Assembly: GCA_027485285.1 (NCBI GenBank)
Contig: JAIXRH010000063.1
Span: forward strand, 1 to 35,064
Reading direction: 5' to 3'
Source of the DNA: Comamonadaceae bacterium
Lineage (GTDB): Bacteria; Pseudomonadota; Gammaproteobacteria; Burkholderiales; Burkholderiaceae_C
DNA length: 35,064 nt
Shown one piece after another: positions 17,601 through 24,808 of the stretch. Numbering within the stretch: position 1 is the stretch's first letter; each line of letters opens with the position of its first letter. Under the pieces are notes generated by a model. It saw nothing but the letters and a program-made list of their open reading frames with translations. It was not told the DNA's origin and ran no database searches. The position numbers were made by a program, and so were the translations under genes.

Positions 17601-18394
17601 TCGGGCGTTTTAAAGTCGCTTTTGGCTTTGAGCGCACCGTACTTGTTGACGTACATCTCTTCGCCCACCGAGTTGGTGGCCTGCTGCAAGGAAGCGTTCA
17701 CCAGCTTGTCGCCCACATACACATAGGTTTGCCATTTGTTGTTGGGTGTTTCTTGGCTGGCGTTTTGGGTCTTCACGTAATAGACCGAGGCCAAATAAGA
17801 GTTACCACCGGCGTCATACACGGTGAGCGCGGTGCTCTTGTTGTAGGTGTCGGGGTCGTTGCGGTTGAAATCTTTGGTAATGACTTCTGCATCGGCGGGG
17901 AAGTTCAAGCCCAAAGACACCTTGCTGGTTTGCTTGGCCATGCCCGTGGTTTTTTGCGGAATGGTCAACACGTTCATGTCGTCCAAGTTCGCTTTGCCGG
18001 ACGAGTCAACCGACGCTGCCATCAAACGCTGGCCTGCGGAGTTCACCACGTTGTATTGGTCGTTCATCATGAACACACCGTTGCGGGTAAAGATGTCTTG
18101 GAAACCGTCTTGCGACTTGAGCGGGAAGAAACCGTCGCCGCTGATGGCCAAGTCGAGGGTGTTGGACGAGAACATCATGTTGCCTTGACCGAACTCTTGC
18201 ACCACGCGCTTCAAAGACACACCCTGACCGATGGTGGCCGAGGCTTTTTGCAGGGGTGAGGTGGCAAAAATGTCACCAAAGTCGGTACGGCTTCGTTTGA
18301 AGCCCGTGGTGGAGACGTTGGCAATGTTGTTGGAGGTGACGCCCAGCTGTGCGGTGGCGGCATTCAGACCCGTGAGAGAGGTATAAAAAGACAT
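14612..18394 (-). CDS. flgE: Giant flagellar hook protein FlgE, 1260 aa
   Basis: FlgE polymerises into the hook. The N-terminal (MSFYTSLTGLNAATAQLGVT, SNNIANVSTTGFKRSRTDFG, LDLAISGDGFFPLK) and C-terminal regions (FSNPSGLRQIGDTNYYKTSD, RSGATERANVDLTQELVDLI, ending TQTIIQIRN) are canonical. Usual FlgE has about 400-450 residues, so roughly 800 are inserted between about residues 300 and 1060. Three segments (about 778, 848 and 993) share (I/V/M)KV-x-YD followed by a strand and a loop. Residues about 413-485 resemble FlgK 678-748. The gene is intact, with no stops or frameshifts. It sits 39 bases after flgD in the standard order. Confidence 0.96.
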   Translation of the reverse strand: MSFYTSLTGLNAATAQLGVTSNNIANVSTTGFKRSRTDFGDIFATSPLQKASATIGQGVSLKRVVQEFGQGNMMFSSNTLDLAISGDGFFPLKSQDGFQDIFTRNGVFMMNDQYNVVNSAGQRLMAASVDSSGKANLDDMNVLTIPQKTTGMAKQTSKVSLGLNFPADAEVITKDFNRNDPDTYNKSTALTVYDAGGNSYLASVYYVKTQNASQETPNNKWQTYVYVGDKLVNASLQQATNSVGEEMYVNKYGALKAKSDFKTPEEIAELNSSFSKKTIKFSLDNLTDIRTSQPATVTAGLSTDMGTGSNDGIDFATYDKLNKSDLLWKQGSSAVTYGLKASGLTSTDEVSVDFSADAEPVVVPSVDGVPPSVQDVAKALNLNASFASSYVAQAASKMTLVDVSFGSPAATTAFSSFTMTVAGSTLNIKDLKPKTADLDGLATELQTRLRSEDHGKSDISVTANGTNLVIKDAGGRKLSGISLSKPVGSVGVLPSAINETTGELKITALDPNVSATAINAAFTLTQGTATNIGTGPLISTALNETDYPRFTATYTLAGTAPFKAVLGSGTNEVVITSESTDSPALFVEKLNANDQFSLTYSAALNGAGTGIVVTAKNPSTTGANKITDDLKLSNSVNAPFATVLGTGRQAPSEFASKKSIDDLKNLFSVNVDGSIDSVSVGLDHLVDTMANLPDTTSKKLSGTQIAAELTNVIARQYGDEKPFNFSTVGDPTFFVQLTRADKTTLDALPIKLAPHGDLHNEELVREVQKQINDDSVYSGKIKVSYDTQNQKLVFSPADNAKVTVSSDQTAMDLADPLVQGVNDSSVGLKLAPSVSTSPFKPLNEQRYGMKVEYDAVKQTFVFKSGTTGDNSGLSITGIRPGSLATQSSKGLGMTGDPANYVVAPSTVDALRGVSSTPAVLSGNPLAVNVDNNFSVDETNNQFVVSVNGITGTVIVPPKDTYTLGTFMEALQDGINGLQGPTKNGLTPDSVNGVKVSYDPKSNALQFTTGTASTDSYIKVTGDARWGLDGLDAQFGTTTTWIKPTPFKDEKGATVYIDGFGAESSTATGFDTLPAWSPVYFDKGELTFDTAGNLVSPKQGAQLDTVYLPNGKGALTINIDYAKSTQFASPFSVLSQSQDGAPEGDLVGLAIADDGLVSASFSNGAQKSLGKVVLVNFSNPSGLRQIGDTNYYKTSDSGIPKYGEAGSAGFGTVRSGATERANVDLTQELVDLITEQRNFQANAKAMETSTSMTQTIIQIRN

Positions 18395-18433
18395 GGTGCT
18401 TTAGCTCCTGAGAGAAATTCTGTGATCTTGAAA

Positions 18434-19126
18434 TTAATAGCTGATGCGTTTGACATCGGCCAAGTTGACCGTTTTGCCACCGGCCACTTCGAGCAGCATC
18501 GTGCCGTCTGCAGTGCCTGCGCTGCTGACACCCGTCACTTGGGCATAGGTGTTGACGGTGGGCTTGGTGACCGTGCCATTGCTGTTGACCGAGGCCACGT
18601 AGCGGTAGATGCCATTGGGCACCGTGGTGCCGCCGTCGTTGGTGCCGTCCCAAGCAATGGTGACGTCGCCTGGAGGCTGTGCACCCATGATTTGGGTGCG
18701 CACCAAGATGCCTTTGTCATTGAAGATTTGTACTTTGATGCCGTCTGCGCCAGTCGGTGCGTTGACCACACCTTGCGACACGGTGGTGTCGGTGACCATG
18801 ACCGGGCCATCGGGCACGCCCACGGTTTTGCCGATCAATGAAGTGGCGCCGAGCAAACGGTCGTTGGCCAAGCTAGAGACCAAGTTCTGCATGCTGGTCT
18901 TCATGGCGGTGGTGGCTTCGAGTTGCGAGAACTGCGCCAGCTGGGCCACGAAGGCTTCGTTCTTGACGGGGTCCAACGGGTTTTGGTTCTTCAGCTGTGT
19001 GGTGAAGAGTGTCAAAAATTCCGTCTGGCCCATGTTTTCGTTGGTGGGCTTGGCTTTTTGTTGCGCTTGGTAGTCTTCGTACTTGACGATGCCACTAGGC
19101 AGTGAGGAGGTTGCGGTGGTGGCCAT
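18434..19126 (-). CDS. flgD: Flagellar hook cap / assembly protein FlgD
   Basis: FlgD caps the growing hook. The N-terminal domain (TEFLTLFTTQLKNQNPLDPV, then EAFVAQLAQFSQLEATTAMK) is diagnostic. The C-terminal half has the FlgD Ig-like fold signature (VQIFNDKGILVRTQIMGAQP, ITIAWDGTNDGG-type strand, VPNGIYRYVASVNSNG). The length of 230 aa is normal. It starts 2 bases after the flgC stop. Confidence 0.96.
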   Translation of the reverse strand: MATTATSSLPSGIVKYEDYQAQQKAKPTNENMGQTEFLTLFTTQLKNQNPLDPVKNEAFVAQLAQFSQLEATTAMKTSMQNLVSSLANDRLLGATSLIGKTVGVPDGPVMVTDTTVSQGVVNAPTGADGIKVQIFNDKGILVRTQIMGAQPPGDVTIAWDGTNDGGTTVPNGIYRYVASVNSNGTVTKPTVNTYAQVTGVSSAGTADGTMLLEVAGGKTVNLADVKRISY

Positions 19127-19128
19127 GA

Positions 19129-19554
19129 TTAACTCTTGGTAATTTCAAGGGTGCGCATCATCAGCTGACGTGCGGTGTTCACCACTTCGACGTTGTTTTG
19201 GTAAGAACGAGAGGCGGCCATCATGTCGACCATCTCCGACATTTCGTTCACGTTGGAGTGATACACATAACCTTCTTTGTCGGCCAAGGGGTTGCCTGGC
19301 TCCCAGGTTTTGCGAATCGGTGCGGTGTCATTGACGATGCGGTCCACTTTGACGCCGCCCACAAACTGCGCGCCGCCATGGGTCATGTGTTCTTCCATCA
19401 AAGCTTTGAACAAAGGACGGCGGCCACGGTAGGCCTCTTCCTCTGAGCCCGCCACCGAGTTGGCGTTGGCCAAGTTGGAGGCGGTGGTGTTCATGCGGAT
19501 GGCTTGCGCGTTGAGCGCTGTGCCTGCAATGCCGAAAACGTTGTCGAGTTGCAT
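19129..19554 (-). CDS. flgC: Proximal rod protein FlgC
   Basis: FlgC is a proximal rod subunit. N-terminal GIAGTALNAQAIRMNTTASN followed by LANANSVAG, and the C-terminal YHSNVNEMSEMVDMMAASRS with YQNNVEVVNTARQLMMRTLE, are typical. At 141 aa it is the usual size. It lies 6 bases after flgB. Confidence 0.97.
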   Translation of the reverse strand: MQLDNVFGIAGTALNAQAIRMNTTASNLANANSVAGSEEEAYRGRRPLFKALMEEHMTHGGAQFVGGVKVDRIVNDTAPIRKTWEPGNPLADKEGYVYHSNVNEMSEMVDMMAASRSYQNNVEVVNTARQLMMRTLEITKS

Positions 19555-19560
19555 GATCTG

Positions 19561-19944
19561 TTACTCCCCGCGCAGGGCTTTGCGAAGGCCACCAATGCGG
19601 TTTTCTAAAAATTGCAAGGTCGCTTGGTAGTCGCTGGCCGCTTTACCGTACTGGGCTTGCTCGACGTTCATCTCAACGGTGTTGCCGTCGAATGAGCTGT
19701 TGAATGGGGTGCGAAAACGCATGCCGTTGTCTGGGCCTTCTTGAATACCGGCGTAGTGCTTGTCATTGGTGGCCGTCAAATATTCGGTCTTGGCTTCTTT
19801 GAGCATGGCCTTGAAATCGACGTCTTGTGCTTTGTAGTTAGGCGTGTCGGCGTTGGCGATGTTGCGCGCCAGCACTTCCATGCGTTGGCTTCTCACGCCA
19901 AGCGCACGCTCGTGAATTCCAAAGGCTGATTTAAAAACGTCCAT
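19561..19944 (-). CDS. flgB: Proximal rod protein FlgB
   Basis: FlgB is the first gene of the rod/hook operon and a proximal rod subunit. SQRMEVLARNIANADTPNYK, the AQDVDFKAML strand and C-terminal YGKAASDYQATLQFLENRIG identify it. I chose ATG 19944 (MDVFKSAFG; 127 aa) because AGGAG lies seven bases upstream, rather than the frame extension to 19968. A sigma54-type promoter precedes it at 20003-20018. Confidence 0.96.
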   Translation of the reverse strand: MDVFKSAFGIHERALGVRSQRMEVLARNIANADTPNYKAQDVDFKAMLKEAKTEYLTATNDKHYAGIQEGPDNGMRFRTPFNSSFDGNTVEMNVEQAQYGKAASDYQATLQFLENRIGGLRKALRGE

Positions 19945-20002
19945 GGCAAGACTCCTGTTTGTTGACACATGGCCTCAAGTTGTGAGACCTCGTGTCGATT
20001 CA

Positions 20003-20018
20003 TGCAAGAGCCATGCCA
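20003..20018 (-). promoter_or_regulatory. Candidate sigma54 promoter of the flgB operon
   Basis: The minus strand reads TGGCAT (20018-20013), five bases, TTGCA (20007-20003). This gives the required GG-N10-GC spacing and nearly the full TGGCAC-N5-TTGCW consensus. Transcription would start near 19992, about 48 bases before the flgB ATG. Confidence 0.75.
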
Positions 20019-20036
20019 CCGCGTTTTGACGGCAAC

Positions 20037-20056
20037 AGCGGCAAATGTTTGCCGCT
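20037..20056. repeat. Palindrome copy 2, AGCGGCAA-N4-TTGCCGCT
   Basis: The arms are identical to the copies at 3497-3516 and 30221-30240. It lies about 18 bases upstream of the flgB -24 element and 10 bases after the stop of the transglycosylase gene. It could belong to either gene as operator or 3' hairpin; no T-run follows. Confidence 0.85.
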
Positions 20057-20065
20057 CGCGTGACG

Positions 20066-21235
20066 TCAGCGGACTTCCGACACCGCCGCCTGCGCCGCAT
20101 AAGCGCTCAAACGCGCTGCTTGCACGGAGGGGCGTTGCGCCACATCGGTGCCCAAACGTTCGTTGGCGTTTTGGTGCAAACCCGCCAAGATCGAATTGCG
20201 CGTGATGGGCGCACGCGTGTCGCGGTTGACATGCAAGTAAGCGGCCTGCTGACCTTGAATGTTCAGGGCCACGTTGGGCCGTGTTTCATTGCGGGCTGCG
20301 GGCGTGAGCACAGTTAAATACAAGTCATCCAAGCCCACAGGGCCGTAGTTTTTCAGGCCGGTGTCGTCAAAGTACTTGCCCACCATGTCGAGTTGCTTCA
20401 ACACACTGTGGCTCAGAATGGCTTTGGGGTTGGCACCAAAGCCCGCGCTGGCAGCACCTCGGTCGGGGCCATCACAAAATTGGATGATGCCGTGGCAACG
20501 GCTGTTGGACGCTTTGGGGTTCATGCCGTCGCTCTCCATCAGGGTGAGGCGGGCAAAGTCGTCGGGGGCAAAGCGGTGCTCTTGCGAGAGCTGCACAATT
20601 TTGTTCATCACCGCCTGCTTGTCTTGCGCGGGGATGAAGCCTTTTTCTATGGCGCGGTCGATGGTTTTTTCCAGCACCACGTGGCCACTTCGGTCTGAGC
20701 GCGTGAGCAACTGCACTTGGGCTGTGCCCGCCAAAGCGGGATTGCCCATGGCGGTGTTGGTATTGAGTGTGTTGACGTTGGCCGCTGGCGTGACAGCGGG
20801 GGCCGCCGCCGCTGCCGCTGCCGCTGCTTTGTTGGCCGCAATGGCTTGGTTGACCGCTTGGGCCTGTTGCAAGGAAAAGTTCAATCCATCCAAGTTCAAC
20901 TTTTGACCTGGGTGGATCATGTCGGCATTGCTGATGTTGTTGGAACGGGCCACGGTTTGCGCCAAGCGCATGGCCTCGTTGTTAGAGATGTTCACACCGC
21001 GACTCGCCATTTGCTCGCGCACGATGCCGGTCAAGGTTTGGCCCGAGCGCACCGAGGTGCTCCACGCGGCTGTGTTGCCCTCGGGCGCTAGCGCGCCCGT
21101 TTGGTTGGCACTGGCCATGGCACGCGTGAACGCGGGGGCCGTGCGGGCGTAGGCCAACTGACTGCGTGGCAGCTTGGGCATGCCAGGGGCGTCGGTGGTG
21201 TTCACCTGAGGGTTGTAGGACGGGTCGAGTCGCAT
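20066..21235 (-). CDS. LysM-like plus lytic transglycosylase protein, probable flagellar peptidoglycan hydrolase
   Basis: The likely role is to cut peptidoglycan so the rod can pass. Residues about 58-115 look LysM-like (SVRSGQTLTGIVREQM, then MIHPGQKLNLDG). An Ala-rich linker follows at about 132-160. Residues about 215-300 resemble a transglycosylase SLT fold: LTLMESDGMNPKAS-x-x-RCHGIIQFCDG, with candidate catalytic Glu at about 234. Start 21235 (MRLDPSYNPQ; 389 aa) has GGAG five bases upstream. Longer versions to 21307 or 21343 lack a ribosome site and collide with flgA. No version has a signal peptide, so export by the flagellar type III route, as for FlgJ, is plausible. It lies between flgB and the divergent flgA. 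Confidence 0.75.
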   Translation of the reverse strand: MRLDPSYNPQVNTTDAPGMPKLPRSQLAYARTAPAFTRAMASANQTGALAPEGNTAAWSTSVRSGQTLTGIVREQMASRGVNISNNEAMRLAQTVARSNNISNADMIHPGQKLNLDGLNFSLQQAQAVNQAIAANKAAAAAAAAAPAVTPAANVNTLNTNTAMGNPALAGTAQVQLLTRSDRSGHVVLEKTIDRAIEKGFIPAQDKQAVMNKIVQLSQEHRFAPDDFARLTLMESDGMNPKASNSRCHGIIQFCDGPDRGAASAGFGANPKAILSHSVLKQLDMVGKYFDDTGLKNYGPVGLDDLYLTVLTPAARNETRPNVALNIQGQQAAYLHVNRDTRAPITRNSILAGLHQNANERLGTDVAQRPSVQAARLSAYAAQAAVSEVR

Positions 21236-21268
21236 GGAGGCTCCGTTCAGTCGGTCCGTTTTAAAAGT

Positions 21269-21284
21269 TGGCTTCGTTCTTGCA
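21269..21284 (+). promoter_or_regulatory. Candidate sigma54 promoter of flgA
   Basis: TGGCTT (21269-21274), five bases, TTGCA (21280-21284) gives GG-N10-GC. Transcription would start near 21295, about 37 bases before the flgA start. It lies in the 96-base divergent gap with the transglycosylase gene. Confidence 0.65.
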
Positions 21285-21331
21285 TGAAGGCTTGGGTCTG
21301 AACTCATGTCAAAACATCCACACCGACCCGT

Positions 21332-22108
21332 ATGACTATGCAAATGCCGTGCCTAAACAATGCCGACACCCAGCGCTTCAAGCAGCTGGTCTTGTGGCTG
21401 GGCGCCTGTGTGCTAAGCCACGCCCAGCTTGGGTTTGCGGCCGATTTGGTGGCAACAGACTCGGCTTTTGAGGTGTTGCAAAAACAAACCCAGCAGTGGG
21501 CTGCCAACCAGCCTAGTTTTCAGGGCAAACAGGTGCAAGTGGTGCCTGTGGACCCGCGCATCACGGTGCAAAGCTGTCAACAAAACATGCAGTTTGAGCA
21601 GCCGTTTCCCAACCAACCCGCCATCCGCGTGCGCTGTGCGCAGCCGGTGTGGCAACTTTTCGTCAACCTGAACACGGGCCAGGCCTTTGTGCCGGCTAGC
21701 CGCGGCAATGCGCCCGCCCCTGTTTTGCACAAGGTGCTGGTGTCCAAAGAGCTGCTCAAGCGCGGCACGGTCATCACGCCCGCCATGTTCAGCTCGGCTG
21801 AAATGCCTGCAGCGGGCATGGAAAACCAAATCATTGCTGATCCCAAATTGATTAAAAATATGGAGTTGGTGCGCGATCTCACACCCAACACCCCGCTTCG
21901 CTCGTACGATGTAAAAAACGCCGTGTTGGTCAAGCGCGGGCAAGAGGTTCAGGTCACCGCTGGCGAGGGACAAGGCTTTTCGATCACCATGCGGGCGGAA
22001 GCCTTGCAAGACGGTGGTTTAGGTGAACAAATTCGCTTAAAAAATGTCGAGTCGGGTCGATCACTACATGGTGTGATCACTGGACCGAATGCCGCGAAAC
22101 TGAGGTGA
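21332..22108 (+). CDS. flgA: Flagellar P-ring assembly chaperone FlgA
   Basis: FlgA is a periplasmic chaperone needed to build the FlgI P-ring. A signal peptide (LVLWLGACVLSHAQLGFA) is visible at about 19-36. The C-terminal SAF-type domain holds VLVSKELLKRGTVITPAMFS, VRDLTPNTPLRSYDVKNAVL, VKRGQEVQVTAGEGQGFSIT and IRLKNVESGRSLHGVITGP. The length of 258 aa is normal. Three ATGs (21332, 21338, 21344) are close together and none has a strong ribosome site, so the exact start is uncertain. It precedes flgM, as in many polar flagellates. Confidence 0.93.
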   Translation: MTMQMPCLNNADTQRFKQLVLWLGACVLSHAQLGFAADLVATDSAFEVLQKQTQQWAANQPSFQGKQVQVVPVDPRITVQSCQQNMQFEQPFPNQPAIRVRCAQPVWQLFVNLNTGQAFVPASRGNAPAPVLHKVLVSKELLKRGTVITPAMFSSAEMPAAGMENQIIADPKLIKNMELVRDLTPNTPLRSYDVKNAVLVKRGQEVQVTAGEGQGFSITMRAEALQDGGLGEQIRLKNVESGRSLHGVITGPNAAKLR

Positions 22109-22142
22109 AAAGTGGTATTGAGAAAATAATTCAAAAAAACCC

Positions 22143-22169
22143 TCAAGTTCTAAACTTTGGGGTCGATTG
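22143..22169 (+). promoter_or_regulatory. Candidate FliA (sigma28) promoter of flgM
   Basis: TCAAGTTC (22143-22150), 11 bases, GTCGATTG (22162-22169). A FliA-driven flgM is common and provides feedback on FliA. An imperfect inverted repeat overlaps it. Confidence 0.6.
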
Positions 22170-22222
22170 AACTGTTGTGAAAAAGTTTTGACCCGAACAG
22201 GGTTGGAGAAAGTGAGAACATC

Positions 22223-22543
22223 ATGAATGACGCAATTTCAAATTACGGCCGGATGACGCAATCGAACGCTGCCAGTCGCAGCGCCCTCGACAAAGTCGAA
22301 AAACGGAGCCCTTCTGCCGCGCAAGCCAAAGAAGAGCTCGCACCATCGCTGGAGAAAACAGCTTCAGCAGGAGCAGACAAAGTGAGCTTGAGCAATGTGG
22401 CACAACAAGTCAAAGCGCAGCCAGATTTCGACCGCTCCAAAGTCGAGGCCATCAAGCAGGCGATCAAGGAAGGCAACTACCCTGTGAACCCGCGCCGCAT
22501 TGCCGAAAACTTTGTGGCCCTCGAAAAAATGATTTCGAACTGA
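22223..22543 (+). CDS. flgM: Anti-sigma28 factor FlgM
   Basis: FlgM binds FliA in the cytoplasm and is exported once the hook is complete. The disordered N-terminal half and C-terminal region (DKVSLSNVAQQVKAQPDFDR, SKVEAIKQAIKEGNYPVNPR, RIAENFVALE) match FlgM, whose C-terminal helices contact the sigma factor. At 106 aa the size is typical. The ATG at 22223 is preceded by GGAG about 15 bases upstream and GTGAG at closer spacing. Confidence 0.95.
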   Translation: MNDAISNYGRMTQSNAASRSALDKVEKRSPSAAQAKEELAPSLEKTASAGADKVSLSNVAQQVKAQPDFDRSKVEAIKQAIKEGNYPVNPRRIAENFVALEKMISN

Positions 22544-22559
22544 TCGGCACTTGACCGAC

Positions 22560-22991
22560 ATGACCACGCACGTCGCTGCTTTGGAAAGCTCCGCCTTGGA
22601 GCAGGCCAATGTATTGGCGCAAACACTGGAAGACATGCTCGAACAAGAGTTCGCGCATCTGAAGGTGCAAAACCTTGACGCCTTCGAAGCGTCGCAAGCC
22701 TCTAAAAACGAGCTGCTTGAGCAACTCGCGCAGCTGGCCGGCATTCACGGCCCAGAATCTGCGGACGCACTCGGCCCCGAGTGGGATGGCTTCAAAGAAA
22801 AGATGGCCAATTGCCGCGACATGCATCGCCGCAATGAAGTGCTGATTGTTCGAAAAATTGACGCCATCCGTGGCGCACTGCAAAGCATGCAAGTGCAGGA
22901 CCCCACGAGCTCGGTTGAAATTTATGACCGCCTGGGCAAAGTCTCGCGCGGTCGACGCGGCGGCATGGGCCGAGGCTACGCGGAAGCCTAA
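22560..22991 (+). CDS. flgN: Flagellar export chaperone FlgN
   Basis: FlgN is the cytosolic chaperone for FlgK and FlgL. The protein is almost entirely helical (ALEQANVLAQTLEDMLEQEF, LDAFEASQASKNELLEQLAQ), with a C-terminal helix (VEIYDRLGKVSRGRRGGMGR). Size and position directly after flgM support the call. I chose ATG 22560 (143 aa); a TTG three codons earlier is possible. Its client FlgK is about three times the usual length here. Confidence 0.87.
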   Translation: MTTHVAALESSALEQANVLAQTLEDMLEQEFAHLKVQNLDAFEASQASKNELLEQLAQLAGIHGPESADALGPEWDGFKEKMANCRDMHRRNEVLIVRKIDAIRGALQSMQVQDPTSSVEIYDRLGKVSRGRRGGMGRGYAEA

Positions 22992-23002
22992 AGCGATCCA
23001 GC

Positions 23003-23290
23003 CTAAGCCTTTTTTGGCTTTTCATCCCCGGGCTGCATGCCCTTGAGCCAATACACCCACGCCAAAATCACGGCGACCGCGGTGAACATCTCTTCTGGAA
23101 TTTCTTGGCCCACATCCAAGCGGCTGAGCATGGCCAACAACCGTGGGTCTTCGGCCACATACACGCCCTGCTTTTTGGCTTCGGCCACGATGCGACGCGC
23201 CAGCTCGTCATCCCCTTTGGCGGTGAGAACGGGGGATTTGTTGCGGCCATATTCCAAGGCCACGGCTTGCATGTAGTGCTTGTCAGTCAT
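23003..23290 (-). CDS. FhlB-type FlhB C-terminal domain homologue
   Basis: The 95-aa protein matches the cytoplasmic C-terminal domain of FlhB without the membrane part: AVALEYGRNKSPVLTAKGDD, then YVAEDPRLLAMLSRLDVGQE, IPEEMFTAVAVILAWVYWL. The autocleavage motif NPTH is absent because the domain starts just after that point. Such proteins (Bacillus FhlB/YlqH, Helicobacter FlhX) can partly substitute for the cleaved FlhB fragment in substrate switching. Its ATG overlaps the stop of the FliK-like gene as ATGA, so the two are translationally coupled. Confidence 0.88.
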   Translation of the reverse strand: MTDKHYMQAVALEYGRNKSPVLTAKGDDELARRIVAEAKKQGVYVAEDPRLLAMLSRLDVGQEIPEEMFTAVAVILAWVYWLKGMQPGDEKPKKA

Positions 23291-24375
23291 ACGCGGGTGT
23301 CAATCACTCGGCCGTGTTCGGGCGGTGGCTGGTCTTGCAGCGCATTGGGGCGCGGCGCGTTGTAGACCTGAAAACTGCCCATGTGCAGGCCTGCGCCTTC
23401 GAGCTCGTCGGTCAGGTCAGGCGCATTCGACTTGGCCAGCTCAGCCACGTCTTTGCGCAAGGCCCACATCGTCAAATCGACCTGCGCATTGGGGCTGATG
23501 GTCGTTTTGAGCCATACCTCGCCCAGCACACGGCTGTCGGTGTGCATGTTGACGACCAAGGGGTTCTTGGGCTGACCGGGCTTGTTGCCTTTTTGCTCGA
23601 ACGTCAGCTCCACAGGGTCGGCATCCCGAAAGGGAATGACCAAGGCAAAGTGCAGATCACCTTTGTTGACGGTTTGGCCCGATTGCACTTGCGCGGCTTC
23701 CAGCTCATCCAAGGCGTGTTTGAGGCTGTCTTGGGTGTCGATGCTGTCGTGTTCTTGCACACGCTCGCGCTCGGCCATGAGCAAGCGCAGCAACACCTTG
23801 GTGTTGTCGGCCACGGGCTCGCCCTCGGCCAGGCTGGCTTCGCTGGGTTTGGTGTGGCCCAAGATGAAGCGCTTGAAGGCTTGGGGCTGCAAGCTGCCCA
23901 TGCTCAGGCGCTGGGCTTGGATGCGCTTTTTCAATTCGGCCGCATCCATCACAGGCGGAATCAAGGCTTCCAACACACCCGGACGCAACAAAGTCAACAA
24001 GTGGGCAAAGCCAGGCGGCTGAAACAGCAAGGTGTTCAAGCGCGTGGGCAAACCCGCCGGCGCAGCTTCTGGCCCCGCAAAGTTGCCTGTGTGCAACAGC
24101 TGCAGGGCCCACTTGCCCGCTGGCAAGAGCTGGGCGCGCAGCTGCACCAAGTCGCCCTCTTTGATGTAGGGCTGCAGGGGCAGGTTGAAGATGTGTTCGT
24201 TCAGCGCGAGCTTGAGCTGTTGGTGCACCACGGTGGCCGTGGCATGCACCACTTGGCCGTCGTGCAAACCCAAAACGCGGGCCACTGGCGCTTCGACATA
24301 CGCGATGCGCATGTCCATCTGGACAGGCGCTGTGCGCGTGATGGCGTGGACGCCTTCAGGACCCAAGATGGCCAT
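23287..24375 (-). CDS. FliK-like hook-length / export-switch protein
   Basis: The 362-aa protein has a C-terminal region (about 235-345: LHFALVIPFRDADPVELTFE, VNMHTDSRVLGEVWLKTTIS, LEGAGLHMGSFQVYN) resembling the FliK C-terminal domain, which tells FlhB to switch substrates. The N-terminal two thirds hold a VQLRAQLLPAGKWALQLL strand pair and are otherwise unassigned. AAGGGG lies five bases before the ATG. It is coupled to the FhlB-type gene, and Bacillus has a comparable FliK-like/FhlB pair. It may be a paralogue of a main fliK elsewhere; no classical fliK lies in this window. Confidence 0.72.
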   Translation of the reverse strand: MAILGPEGVHAITRTAPVQMDMRIAYVEAPVARVLGLHDGQVVHATATVVHQQLKLALNEHIFNLPLQPYIKEGDLVQLRAQLLPAGKWALQLLHTGNFAGPEAAPAGLPTRLNTLLFQPPGFAHLLTLLRPGVLEALIPPVMDAAELKKRIQAQRLSMGSLQPQAFKRFILGHTKPSEASLAEGEPVADNTKVLLRLLMAERERVQEHDSIDTQDSLKHALDELEAAQVQSGQTVNKGDLHFALVIPFRDADPVELTFEQKGNKPGQPKNPLVVNMHTDSRVLGEVWLKTTISPNAQVDLTMWALRKDVAELAKSNAPDLTDELEGAGLHMGSFQVYNAPRPNALQDQPPPEHGRVIDTRV

Positions 24376-24384
24376 GATGGCCCC

Positions 24385-24786
24385 TTAGGGAAAGCGCACC
24401 CAGTTTTTGCGCTCATTCATGTTCATGTCGGCCGTGGAATAACTGCCGCCGCGTTGCACGCTGTTGCTGCCCATGGATTGACCGGGCACCATGTGGGCTC
24501 GCATCAAGTCGTCGTGGCTGGGCACGTTGAGCACGGCACCCGCCACCAAAGCGCGGGGGGGCGATTTGGTGAAAGCTTGCGGGTTTTGCTGCACAAAGGC
24601 GTTGCGCAAAATATCGACACGCAAGGGGCTGTCAGGCATGGTTTTTTTGATGACTTTGTCCAATGTGTCACCCGTCTGCACTTTGTAGGTGCCACGCACC
24701 GCTGGGCTGTTTGCCAAGACCAAAGCAGGCAGCGCCAGCAGCAGGCAGCACATCCAAGCGCGGACGGAAATGATGGGCGTGTTCAT
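24385..24786 (-). CDS. Small secreted LysM/FimV-like protein
   Basis: From ATG 24786 (GGGAGA eight bases upstream) the 133-aa product has a signal peptide (VRAWMCCLLLALPALVLA) and then a single LysM-like domain of the FimV N-terminal kind: YKVQTGDTLDKVIKKT, FVQQNPQAF, LVAGAVLNVPS. Such domains bind peptidoglycan. The frame could be extended to 24930, but that stretch overlaps flgT and lacks a signal. It lies in the operon between flgT-like and FliK-like genes, suggesting a periplasmic role in anchoring or placing the basal body. The function is inferred. Confidence 0.75.
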   Translation of the reverse strand: MNTPIISVRAWMCCLLLALPALVLANSPAVRGTYKVQTGDTLDKVIKKTMPDSPLRVDILRNAFVQQNPQAFTKSPPRALVAGAVLNVPSHDDLMRAHMVPGQSMGSNSVQRGGSYSTADMNMNERKNWVRFP

Positions 24787-24808
24787 GGTCGGTTCTCCCG
24801 TCAATTGT

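Noticed and set aside
21236-21343. N-terminal extension of the LysM/transglycosylase protein
   Set aside because: No ribosome site, overlap with the flgA start and its sigma54 promoter, and GGAG supports 21235.
23005-23023. AAGCC-T6-GGCTT followed by TT as a terminator after flgN
   Set aside because: The stem has only five base pairs, with a loop of T residues, and overlaps the end of the FhlB-type gene. It is too weak to call.
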